A program made the position numbers and the translations under genes. Below, piece by piece: positions 57,026 through 64,000 of a DNA stretch of 64,000 nucleotides (positions are counted from its first letter, which is position 1; every line of letters begins with the position of its first letter). The DNA is taken from the NCBI GenBank assembly GCA_035606695.1, contig DATNEW010000015.1:238459-302458 (forward strand), written 5' to 3'. The DNA is from Gemmatimonadaceae bacterium (GTDB taxonomy: Bacteria; Gemmatimonadota; Gemmatimonadetes; Gemmatimonadales; Gemmatimonadaceae). The notes below the pieces were generated by a model. That model was not told where the DNA came from. It worked only from the letters and a program-made list of their open reading frames with translations, and searched no databases.

Positions 57026-58966
57026 TTACTCCACCACATACGCTTCCATCGCGAAATACTCGGCGAGCCCCAGCCGGTCGAGCTCCGCCGCCGTGCCCTT
57101 GTTGCGCGCTTCGACACGCTGCCAGAACTCGCGCTCGTCGTAGCCGCCGGGGAAGGGCGCGGAGTCCTTTTGCGATTGATGTTTAAAGATCGCTTGAATC
57201 TTGAGGCGCAGCTCTTCCTGCGAGAGCGGCACGAGCCAGGTTGCTTCGTGAATCGGCCATTCCTGCCAGGCGCCTCTGTAGAGCCACACTTCCGGACGCG
57301 GCTGGCCCTTCAGTTCCATCAGCGCGCGATCGATCGCTTCCTTGCACATGCGGTGCGTGCCGTGCGGATCGGAGAGGTCGCCCGCGACGAAGATCAGGTC
57401 CGGCTTCACTTCCTCGAGCAGCGACCGGACGATGTCCACGTCTTTCTGCGTGATCGGATCCTTGCGCACCTTGCCAGTTTGATAAAACGGCAGATCGAGG
57501 AACCGCGCGGCGCTGCGCGGCAACCCGACGGTCTCGATGCCGCTCACCGCTTCCGCTTCGCGGATGATGCGCTTGATGTCCTGCACCTCGGAGATGTCGA
57601 CCTCGCCGGGCGACTTGCGATCGAGTCGTTCATGCACCTTCGCCGCGAGCGGTTCCACCTTCGCGCGATCGACGATGTCCTCGGCCGCGAGGCGCTCCAG
57701 AAAATCGAGGTGGCGCCGCACGTCGTGATCGAACACGGCGATGTTGCCGCTCGTCATGTACGCGACGACGATGTCGTTGTCGTTTTCGACAACCTTGCGC
57801 AGTATGCCGCCCATCGAGATCACGTCGTCGTCGGGGTGCGGCGAAAAGCAAATGATCTTGCGGCCCATCGGCAGCTTCGACTTTCCGCGAATTTTTGCGC
57901 CCAGAATGTTGAAGACCTTGCCGTTCACTTCGCCCGGCGAGCCGAACTTGGCGACGAGCGACGACATCCGCGCGTCGGCGTAGTCGCGCTGCGTGAGCTT
58001 GAGGATGGCCTTGCCCGTTTGCTGCGAGAGCCAGATCACCGCGCGCACGATCAGCTCGGAATTCCATTCGACTTCGTCGATGAGCCACGGCGTCTTGATG
58101 CGCGTGAGCTCCACGGCGGCGGAGCGATCGAGATAAAACGTGGTGTTCGGATGGCGCTGAAGGAACGTCGCGGCGACTTCGACGTCGATGTCCCCTTCGA
58201 CGGCGCGCTGCACGATGCCCGCTTTATGTTCGCCGGTCGCGATGATCGCGATCTCGCGCGCCTCGAGGATCGTTGCGACGCCCATCGTTACCGCCTCACG
58301 GGGCACGTACTCTTCGCCGAAGAAATCGGCGGCGGCGTCCTTGCGCGTCACGGCGTCGAGCGTGACCAGGCGCGTGCGGCTGTCGGAGCCAGAGCCGGGC
58401 TCGTTGAAGCCGATGTGTCCCGTCTTGCCGATGCCGAGGATTTGAAAGTCGATCCCGCCCGCGCGCTGAATGGCGCCCTCGTACCGATCGGCCGCGTCGT
58501 CGATCTCGGTGCGCGGCAAGTCGCCCGGCGGGATGTGCACGTTCTCGGGCTTGATGTCGATCTGCGAGAAGAGATTCTCCCACATGAACCGATGGTAGGA
58601 GTGAATGCTCTCCTTCGGCATGGGGTAGTATTCGTCGAGATTGAACGTCACGACGTTCGCGAAGCTCAACTCGTCGTCGCGGTGCATGCGAATGAGCTCG
58701 CGATAGACGCCGATCGGCGTCGAGCCGGTGGCCAGCCCGAGCACCGTCTGCTCGCCGGCGGCGTTGCGCTCCTGGATGAGCGTGGCGATGCGATTGGCGA
58801 CGAGGCGCGCGATGTCCTCGTGATCTTCGACGACTACCGTCCGAATGCGCTCGCCCGAATACGTGCCGTGAGAAACGTGAGAGGGCCCGCGATCCTCGAC
58901 GGAATCACGGGCCCCCTTCGTCGTCACGACCGTGTCCCGGCGCGAGCCAGCGACCGACCGTTCCAT
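57026..58966 (-). CDS. nagB: Glucosamine-6-phosphate deaminase fused to a PIG-L deacetylase domain
   Basis: In this 646-aa fusion, residues about 45-300 are NagB-like: LGLATGSTPIGVYREL, TFNLDEYYPMP, GIGKTGHIGFNEPGSG and EAVTMGVATILEARE. The canonical aspartate of GxDGH is threonine (GKTGH, near residue 181). Residues about 365-600 are PIG-L/LmbE-like with the zinc motif CFSPHPDDDVISMGG and the distal DPHGTHR. PIG-L enzymes deacetylate GlcNAc-containing compounds, so the fusion could deacetylate and then deaminate GlcNAc-6-P, replacing NagA. ATG 58966 has CAGGAAC as ribosome-binding site. It heads an operon with the symporter and kinase. Confidence 0.9.
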   Translation of the reverse strand: MERSVAGSRRDTVVTTKGARDSVEDRGPSHVSHGTYSGERIRTVVVEDHEDIARLVANRIATLIQERNAAGEQTVLGLATGSTPIGVYRELIRMHRDDELSFANVVTFNLDEYYPMPKESIHSYHRFMWENLFSQIDIKPENVHIPPGDLPRTEIDDAADRYEGAIQRAGGIDFQILGIGKTGHIGFNEPGSGSDSRTRLVTLDAVTRKDAAADFFGEEYVPREAVTMGVATILEAREIAIIATGEHKAGIVQRAVEGDIDVEVAATFLQRHPNTTFYLDRSAAVELTRIKTPWLIDEVEWNSELIVRAVIWLSQQTGKAILKLTQRDYADARMSSLVAKFGSPGEVNGKVFNILGAKIRGKSKLPMGRKIICFSPHPDDDVISMGGILRKVVENDNDIVVAYMTSGNIAVFDHDVRRHLDFLERLAAEDIVDRAKVEPLAAKVHERLDRKSPGEVDISEVQDIKRIIREAEAVSGIETVGLPRSAARFLDLPFYQTGKVRKDPITQKDVDIVRSLLEEVKPDLIFVAGDLSDPHGTHRMCKEAIDRALMELKGQPRPEVWLYRGAWQEWPIHEATWLVPLSQEELRLKIQAIFKHQSQKDSAPFPGGYDEREFWQRVEARNKGTAAELDRLGLAEYFAMEAYVVE

Positions 58967-59032
58967 GTTGTTCCTGACGTGCGGGTGTTGAGCGGTGACG
59001 CGTACTGCGCGCGCAGCGCCTGCGGCGCGTGC

Positions 59033-59389
59033 TTACGCGGAGAACGAGCTGCCGCACCCGCAGCCGCCCGTTGAGTTCGGGTTCTTGAACGTGAAGCCGG
59101 AGCCTTGCATCGATGAGACATAATCGATGGTGACACCGTTCAGGTACTGTGCCGAGAACGGGTCGACGAACACGTTCCACTCACCCTGGCCGATGACGAG
59201 ATCGTCTTCAGCGGGCTCGTCTTCGATGAGCAGGCCGTACTTGAACCCGCTGCAACCGCCCGGTTGGACGCTCACGCGGAGACCGCCCTTGGCCGGATCG
59301 ACGCTTTCCTGATCCATGAACTTCTTGACCTCGGTCGCGGCGGCGGCCGTAACCGTCACCAGGACTTCGGGCTGATTCATCGTACCCAT
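59033..59389 (-). CDS. erpA: A-type iron-sulfur cluster carrier (ErpA/IscA-like)
   Basis: This 118-aa HesB/IscA-family carrier has the three conserved cysteines: GGCSGFKYGL and the C-terminal TGGCGCGSSF. It hands Fe-S clusters to client enzymes. The act complex and molybdoenzyme nearby are possible clients. ATG 59389 is preceded by GGAGG with 8 nt spacing, better than ATG 59404. A good promoter lies at 59441-59469. It is unrelated in function to the flanking amino-sugar genes. Confidence 0.93.
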   Translation of the reverse strand: MGTMNQPEVLVTVTAAAATEVKKFMDQESVDPAKGGLRVSVQPGGCSGFKYGLLIEDEPAEDDLVIGQGEWNVFVDPFSAQYLNGVTIDYVSSMQGSGFTFKNPNSTGGCGCGSSFSA

Positions 59390-59440
59390 GTGGTCCGCCT
59401 CCAAAGTGTGCGGCCGGGTGAAGGGGCCGCTGCTGCATGA

Positions 59441-59469
59441 ATAATAATGACTTAGGGAAGTTCAATCAA
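59441..59469 (-). promoter_or_regulatory. Sigma-70-type promoter of erpA
   Basis: On the minus strand TTGATT (59464-59469) is separated by 17 bp from TATTAT (59441-59446). Both are close to the TTGACA and TATAAT consensus. The leader to ATG 59389 is about 45 nt and carries the GGAGG site. This is the clearest classical promoter in the window. Confidence 0.65.
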
Positions 59470-59502
59470 ATGGCGAGGTCGAAGCAGCCGCGGCCTCACG
59501 AT

Positions 59503-59540
59503 CCGAGCCGTAGGCTCGGGCCGAACCGCGCGCGCCGCGC
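59503..59540. repeat. Two-unit mini-hairpin cluster
   Basis: CCGAGCC-GTA-GGCTCGG (59503-59519, 7-bp stem, 3-nt loop) and GCGCG-CGC-CGCGC (59528-59540) are separated by GCCGAACC. The GGGCCGAACC spacer is identical to one in the larger array at 37857-37866. It lies between the erpA promoter and the symporter 3' end and may double as terminator. Confidence 0.65.
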
Positions 59541-59566
59541 CTCAATCTGCTGCCATCGGGACACTT

Positions 59567-61399
59567 TCAGCGCGCGCCACTGGGGGGGGGCGGCGCCTCA
59601 TTCCTGAACGACCGCGCAATCCAGGCGAACGCGACGACCGCGATCACCAGGAGAATCAATCCGGTGCCCAGCTCGCCAAAGATGATCTTTCCGATTCCAA
59701 ACAGCGTCGAATACACCGCGGCGATGCCCGCGATCCAGTTCGTCCACGCCAACGCGCCGCCCGGCGTGCGCTCTCGGCCCAACCCCAATCGGCGCGAGAC
59801 GCGCGCCCATCCCGGCCCGCCGGGCCGGACTCGCATGTAGAACGCATCGAGCGTCGCGTCGGGCTCGGGCGCGGTCATGTACGTCACGGCGATCCACGCG
59901 ATCGTCGTCACGACAATCGTGATCAGCATCGTCAGCGCGATGACCCGCTGGTCGCCCGCGGGGTAGCGGGATTCGAGAATCGGCTGCACCGAGAGCGACA
60001 CGATCGCCGACACGATCATTGCCGTGATCTCCGACCACGCGTTCACGCGCCACCAATACCAGCGAAGGATCAGCACCAAGCCTGTGCCCGAGCCGAGCGC
60101 CAAGAGCAGCTTCCACGCGCCTTCGATGGAGCCGAGCTGCCACGCCACGAGCGCCGACGCCAGGAACAAGCCGATCGTCGTCCAGCGCGACACGGCGACA
60201 TAGTGCTTCTCACTAGACGTCTTGTTGATGAAACGCTTATAGAAATCGTTGACGAGATACGAGGCGCCCCAGTTGAGCTGCGTGCCCACCGTCGACATGT
60301 ATGCGGCCGCGAAGCCGGCCATCATCACGCCGCGCCACGGCGTCGGCAGCAGGTCGACGAACGCCTGGACGTACGCGCCCTCCTTGTCGTGCATCGGGCC
60401 CACGCCGTTCGGATACAGGATCACCGTCGCCAGGCCCGTGATGATCCACGGCCACGGCCGGATCGCGTAGTGCGCGACGTTGAAGAACAACGTCGCCAGC
60501 ACGCCGTCGCGTTCGGTCTTCGCCGAGAAAATGCGCTGCGCCACGTATCCGCCGCCGCCCGGCTCCGCGCCCGGATACCACGCGGCCCACCACTGCACCG
60601 CCAGAAAGACGCCGAGCGCCATGAGCGGCATCCACGGATAGGCCTCGATCCCGTGCGACGTGTAATGCACGGGCAGCACCGAGAGCGCCGCCGTCTCGCC
60701 GCCAAAGTGCTGCGCGACACCCGCCTTGAGCTTCGTCATGCCGCCGACGGCGTTCACGGCGTACACCGCGAGAATGATCACCGCCGTCATCTTGATGACG
60801 AACTGAATGAGATCGGTCCACAGCACCGCCCACATGCCGGCGGCCACGGAATACATCATCGTTACGAGGAAGCAGATGCCAACCGCGAGCACGTCGCCTG
60901 AAATGGTGATGCCGGCGACATGCACATCGCGAAGCCCGAGCGAGATCGTGAGGATCTTGATCATCGCCCGGGTGACCCATCCGAGAATGATCAGGTTGAT
61001 CGGGAGCGCGAGATACAGGGCGCGAAAGCCGCGAAGCAGCGCCGCGCGATTGCCGCTGTAGCGCACCTCCGCGAACTCCACGTCCGTCATCACGTTCGCG
61101 CGCCGCCACAATCGCGCGAAGAAGAACACGGTGAGCATGCCGCTCATCAGCATGTTCCACCACAGCCAGTTGCCGGCGACGCCGTTGTTGGCGACGATGC
61201 CCGTGACGACGAGCGGCGTGTCGGCGGCGAACGTGGTCGCGACCATCGATGCGCCGGCGAGCCACCAGGCCACCTGCCGGCCCGAGATGAAGTACTCCTC
61301 GAGGCTTTCGCCGCCACGCTTCGTGTACAGCAGGCCGATGCCCGCCGATATCGCGAAGTAGGCGACGACGATCAGCCAGTCGACCGCGGTGAGATGCAT
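59567..61399 (-). CDS. Sodium:solute symporter (SSS family), long form
   Basis: This 610-aa transporter has about 14-15 helices. Features are the opening WLIVVAYFAISAGIGLLYTK, the EEYFISGRQVAWW motif typical of SSS transporters, MVATTFAADTPLVVTG, and TVGTQLNWGASYLVNDFYKR. It is distinct in sequence from the symporter at 55469. It is 7 bp downstream of the AmiE-like gene and co-directional, so it probably imports a sugar or peptide released by that enzyme and NamZ. A run of nine C encodes the PPPP near the C-terminus. Confidence 0.9.
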   Translation of the reverse strand: MHLTAVDWLIVVAYFAISAGIGLLYTKRGGESLEEYFISGRQVAWWLAGASMVATTFAADTPLVVTGIVANNGVAGNWLWWNMLMSGMLTVFFFARLWRRANVMTDVEFAEVRYSGNRAALLRGFRALYLALPINLIILGWVTRAMIKILTISLGLRDVHVAGITISGDVLAVGICFLVTMMYSVAAGMWAVLWTDLIQFVIKMTAVIILAVYAVNAVGGMTKLKAGVAQHFGGETAALSVLPVHYTSHGIEAYPWMPLMALGVFLAVQWWAAWYPGAEPGGGGYVAQRIFSAKTERDGVLATLFFNVAHYAIRPWPWIITGLATVILYPNGVGPMHDKEGAYVQAFVDLLPTPWRGVMMAGFAAAYMSTVGTQLNWGASYLVNDFYKRFINKTSSEKHYVAVSRWTTIGLFLASALVAWQLGSIEGAWKLLLALGSGTGLVLILRWYWWRVNAWSEITAMIVSAIVSLSVQPILESRYPAGDQRVIALTMLITIVVTTIAWIAVTYMTAPEPDATLDAFYMRVRPGGPGWARVSRRLGLGRERTPGGALAWTNWIAGIAAVYSTLFGIGKIIFGELGTGLILLVIAVVAFAWIARSFRNEAPPPPSGAR

Positions 61400-61406
61400 G
61401 ATCCCG

Positions 61407-62720
61407 TCAGAGAGAAGGTGATCGAGACGTCGAGCCTGCGCGGAGGACCACGGCCATCACGGCGTCGGCCAGCTGCCGGCGCACGGGAGTGATCTTGTTG
61501 TTGTTGCGCGTCGGATCGACGCGGTTGGTCAGCAAAATGATGAAAATGTCATTCGCCGGGTCGATGCCGATCGACGTGCCGGTGAACCCCGTGTGGCCGA
61601 ACGCTCGCGACGACATGAGATGCCCCGCCCACGCCGCGGACGGCGAGGTGTACTTCATTCCCGCGAAATCGGGCTTCTGCCAGCCGATCCCGCGATCAGA
61701 GAATGCTGAATCCACGTATTGCGTGAACTGGTGAATCTGCGCCGACGGCAGCACGCGGACGCCGTCGATCACGCCGTCGTTCAGGTACATCTGTGCGAAC
61801 CGCGTGAGGTCGTGCGCGGTGCTGAAGATGCCGGCGTGCGCCGACACGCCGCCCAGATAATACGCGCGCTCGTCATGCACCTTGCCGCGCACGAGCCCTC
61901 CGCGGCGTGGATCGAACTCGGTCGGCGCGGTCACGGCGAGGTACGACGGCGGCGGGTTGTACATCGTCTCACGCATGCCCGCGGGCACGAACACGTGATC
62001 GTGCAGATAGACGTCGAGCTTCTGTCCACTCACCTTCTCGAGCACGCGGCCCGCGATGTACGCGCCGACGTCGCTGTACACCATGCGCACGCCGGGCAGC
62101 GTATCGAGCGGCGTGTTGAACAGGAGCATGGCGACGCTATCGGGATTGTGCGTGATCTCGTCATACGGCTTGGAGCCAGGCGGCTGGTCCGGCGGCAGGC
62201 CCGACGTGTGCGTCAGCAGATGCCGAATGGTGACGAGCGACTTGTGCGGTCCGGTCCAGTCGGGCAAATACCGTTGAACCGGAGCATTCAGATCGATTTT
62301 GCCTTGGCCGACGAGCTGCATCATCCCGCTCGTCAGCCCGACCACTTTACTGAGCGACGCGAGATCCCACAGCGTGCGGTCATCGGGCCTCGGACTCGGC
62401 GCCCAATCGAGGTGACCCGCGCCGTATTCCGCGATGACGCGCCCGTGCGTGCCGACGACGGCGACGGCGCCGGGAAACGCGCTGTCGGCGACGGCGCGGT
62501 CGAGCACCTTGCGCACGGAATCGTTGATCGCCGCGGCGGCGGCATCTGTAATCACGCCCGCTGCCACGCCATGTTGAAGCGGTTGAACCGGTTGAAGCGG
62601 TTGAACCGGTTGAACCGGTTGAACCGGTTGAACCGGTTGAACAGCGCGCGCGCCCGCATGCCGGCAGGCGGCACCCGCGACGCCCAGAACGAACACCACA
62701 GAGGTTCGAGCGAGATGCAT
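61407..62720 (-). CDS. Exported serine hydrolase, beta-lactamase class C fold (AmiE/YbbE-like)
   Basis: This 437-aa lipoprotein-like hydrolase has a signal VVFVLGVAGAAC with lipobox GAAC. A (VQP)n linker encoded by a 9-bp tandem repeat follows, then a penicillin-binding/beta-lactamase-like domain. Active-site motifs are SLSK (S122, K125), YSDVG (the YxN position) and GHTGFTG (the KTG position, as HTG). YbbE/AmiE of Bacillus, encoded beside namZ, belongs to this fold and removes the MurNAc peptide. The start codon shares the ATGCAT palindrome with the divergent namZ gene. Confidence 0.85.
   Translation of the reverse strand: MHLARTSVVFVLGVAGAACRHAGARAVQPVQPVQPVQPVQPLQPVQPLQHGVAAGVITDAAAAAINDSVRKVLDRAVADSAFPGAVAVVGTHGRVIAEYGAGHLDWAPSPRPDDRTLWDLASLSKVVGLTSGMMQLVGQGKIDLNAPVQRYLPDWTGPHKSLVTIRHLLTHTSGLPPDQPPGSKPYDEITHNPDSVAMLLFNTPLDTLPGVRMVYSDVGAYIAGRVLEKVSGQKLDVYLHDHVFVPAGMRETMYNPPPSYLAVTAPTEFDPRRGGLVRGKVHDERAYYLGGVSAHAGIFSTAHDLTRFAQMYLNDGVIDGVRVLPSAQIHQFTQYVDSAFSDRGIGWQKPDFAGMKYTSPSAAWAGHLMSSRAFGHTGFTGTSIGIDPANDIFIILLTNRVDPTRNNNKITPVRRQLADAVMAVVLRAGSTSRSPSL
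62573..62644. repeat. Nine-bp tandem repeat in the serine hydrolase linker
   Basis: Eight units of GTTGAASSG (GTTGAACCG or GTTGAAGCG, the last ending CAG) occur in a row. On the minus strand they encode the VQP/LQP repeats just after the lipobox. Such arrays can change copy number without shifting the frame. Confidence 0.9.
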
Positions 62721-64000
62721 CGGTTGCACACTGGTTGGACGACTGTGAAGGGAATACTTGCGGCCATGCTCGTCATGAGCTGTGCCCGCCCGTCGACAAA
62801 CGCGCAAACTTCGCCCGCGCAATCCGCCCGGGTTGGTGCCGCGGTGCGCCCCGGCATCTCGGTGCTGCTCGACGACAGCCTGGGTCTCGTGCGCGGCAAG
62901 CGCCTCGGACTCGTGACGAATCAGACAGGCGTCGACGCGCACGGCGTGTCGGACATCGATCTCCTGCGGGACGCGCGCGCCACATCGGCGAACGTGCGCT
63001 TGATCAAACTGTTTTCGCCGGAGCACGGCATTCGGGGCACGGAAGATCGCGAGCAGGTCGCGAGCGGCATCGATGAGCGCAGCGGATTGCCGGTGCATTC
63101 GCTCTACACGAACGGAACGATCGGACCGCCGGACAGCCTGGTCACCGACATCGACGCCATCGTGTTTGATCTCCAGGACATCGGAACGCGAACGTGGACC
63201 TACGTGGGAGAATTGATCTACACTCTGCGCGCCGCCGCGCGGCATCACCTGCCGGTCATCGTCCTCGATCGACCGAACCCGATCACCGGCGAGCACGTCT
63301 CGCCGCCGATGCTCGATACCGCGTTGGCCAATCCTGACGACCCCGCACCCGGCAAACCAGGGAAGGCGTACGCATTATATCCGTTCCCGTTGCGTCATGG
63401 AATGACGATGGGCGAGCTCGCGTTGTTCTACAACACGACGCTCCACATCAATGCGCCGCTGCACGTGGTGCCGATGAGCGGCTGGCGGCGCGACATGTGG
63501 TTCGACGAGACGGGACTGCCTTGGGTGCGGCCGTCGCCGAACTTGCCGACGCTCACGAGTGCACTGATCTATCCCTCGCTCGTGGCCTTCGAGGGTTCGA
63601 ATGTGTCGGTCGGGCGGGGCACGGCAGACGCGTTTCAGCGGTTCGGTGCGCCATGGTTGCTCGCCGGCCCGGTCGCCGCTCGTCTGAACGGCCGTGGACT
63701 CCACGGCGTGCGCTTCGTCGTCGATTCATTCATGCCGGTGAATCCCGGCGACGACAAGTACGGCGGCATGCGCATCCCAGGCATTCGCATCGACGTCACG
63801 GATCGCAACGCGGTGGAGAGTGGGCCGATCGCCGCGGCGATTCTCTTCGTGCTGCAACAGGTGCATCACGATTCACTAAAGATCAGCACGCGCACCTTCG
63901 ATGAACGCTTCGGCAGCTCGTTCGCGCGCCAGGCGATCATGGCGGGCACCGACCCCAACGTCGCGATGATTCCCCAGCGCGCGCGGGTCCAAGCATTCCT
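62715..64000 (+). CDS. namZ: Exo-beta-N-acetylmuramidase NamZ-like (DUF1343/GH171), 3' truncated by window
   Basis: An open frame of 428 codons runs past the window end. The signal is MHRLHTGWTTVKGILAAMLV plus lipobox VMSC, so it is probably a lipoprotein. Family blocks in order are GKRLGLVTNQTGVD, LIKLFSPEHGIRG, VFDLQDIGTRTWTYV, VLDRPNPITG, MTMGELALFYN and FEGSNVSVGRGT, all characteristic of DUF1343 proteins such as Bacillus NamZ, which releases terminal MurNAc from peptidoglycan fragments. ATG 62715 overlaps the divergent gene's ATG. GTG 62745 is an alternative start with a shorter signal. Confidence 0.88.
   Translation, partial: MHRLHTGWTTVKGILAAMLVMSCARPSTNAQTSPAQSARVGAAVRPGISVLLDDSLGLVRGKRLGLVTNQTGVDAHGVSDIDLLRDARATSANVRLIKLFSPEHGIRGTEDREQVASGIDERSGLPVHSLYTNGTIGPPDSLVTDIDAIVFDLQDIGTRTWTYVGELIYTLRAAARHHLPVIVLDRPNPITGEHVSPPMLDTALANPDDPAPGKPGKAYALYPFPLRHGMTMGELALFYNTTLHINAPLHVVPMSGWRRDMWFDETGLPWVRPSPNLPTLTSALIYPSLVAFEGSNVSVGRGTADAFQRFGAPWLLAGPVAARLNGRGLHGVRFVVDSFMPVNPGDDKYGGMRIPGIRIDVTDRNAVESGPIAAAILFVLQQVHHDSLKISTRTFDERFGSSFARQAIMAGTDPNVAMIPQRARVQAF

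Noticed and set aside
58880..58917. Imperfect inverted repeat near the nagB-PIG-L 5' end
   Set aside because: It has a mismatch and a gap, lies inside the coding N-terminus and has no associated T-run. It is too weak to call a regulatory structure.
55973..59074. A 1033-codon plus-strand open frame across symporter, nagB and part of erpA
   Set aside because: It covers several well-supported minus-strand genes, is rich in Arg/Asp/His and shows no domain. It is a coding shadow.
59582..59590. Run of nine G as a phase-variation tract in the symporter gene
   Set aside because: It sits 4-8 codons before the stop, so slippage would alter only the last few residues of a cytoplasmic tail. Functional switching is unlikely.

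Overview
The window is GC-rich and densely coded, and it lies on both strands. It carries a complete-looking alternative complex III operon (act), TonB/ExbBD genes and several TonB-plug or outer-membrane proteins, a membrane pyrophosphatase, and extracellular glycan-degrading enzymes. Together these point to a Gram-negative, diderm, aerobic heterotroph. Gene style and content fit Gemmatimonadota best, but this is an inference from gene content and no 16S rRNA gene is present.

Layout. 1-7.3 kb: biosynthetic arginine decarboxylase (speA), a small lipoprotein, an exported amidohydrolase, a DedA-sodA pair, and an M15-type peptidase with small membrane proteins. 7.4-16.4 kb: a glycan locus with a GH38 alpha-mannosidase, two Dpp-type permeases, a divergent substrate-binding lipoprotein and a heparinase II/III-type lyase, with no ABC ATPase. 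16.4-20.1 kb: a SPOUT methyltransferase, then a tightly coupled class-III aminotransferase with two TIM-barrel amidohydrolase-like proteins, the second lacking the metal ligands. 20.3-28.4 kb: actABCDEF, preceded by a perfect CRP/FNR-type palindrome. 28.5-34.6 kb: thioredoxin 2, tRNA-Ala(UGC), a GH78-like rhamnosidase, an outer-membrane barrel, an acyltransferase, an FKBP isomerase and a peroxiredoxin. 34.6-40.2 kb: an NtrB/NtrC-like pair and an OmpR/HK pair, separated by a periodic array of mini-hairpins. 40.4-44.0 kb: tonB-exbB-exbD-exbD-tonB. 44.2-53.6 kb: proton pyrophosphatase, two amino-acid transporters, a two-subunit molybdenum hydroxylase and a ROK sugar kinase. 53.7-64 kb: a plug-domain protein, then what looks like an amino-sugar/peptidoglycan recycling island. 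That island has a BadF-type GlcNAc/MurNAc kinase, two sodium:solute symporters, a NagB fused to a PIG-L deacetylase, an AmiE-like serine hydrolase and a NamZ-type exo-muramidase that runs off the window. An A-type Fe-S carrier gene lies within it.

The window is also rich in short repeats. There are five dispersed inverted-repeat elements of the TCATCCCGAGCGAAGCGAGG type, and one of them is translated as the lipoprotein signal of ActE. There are 7-, 8- and 9-bp tandem repeats, some inside coding regions, and 7-bp-stem/3-nt-loop hairpins repeating about every 26 nt. Several genes have a TAT..CTTCC motif only 5-8 nt before the start codon, suggesting leaderless transcripts. No intergenic stretch exceeds 300 bases.
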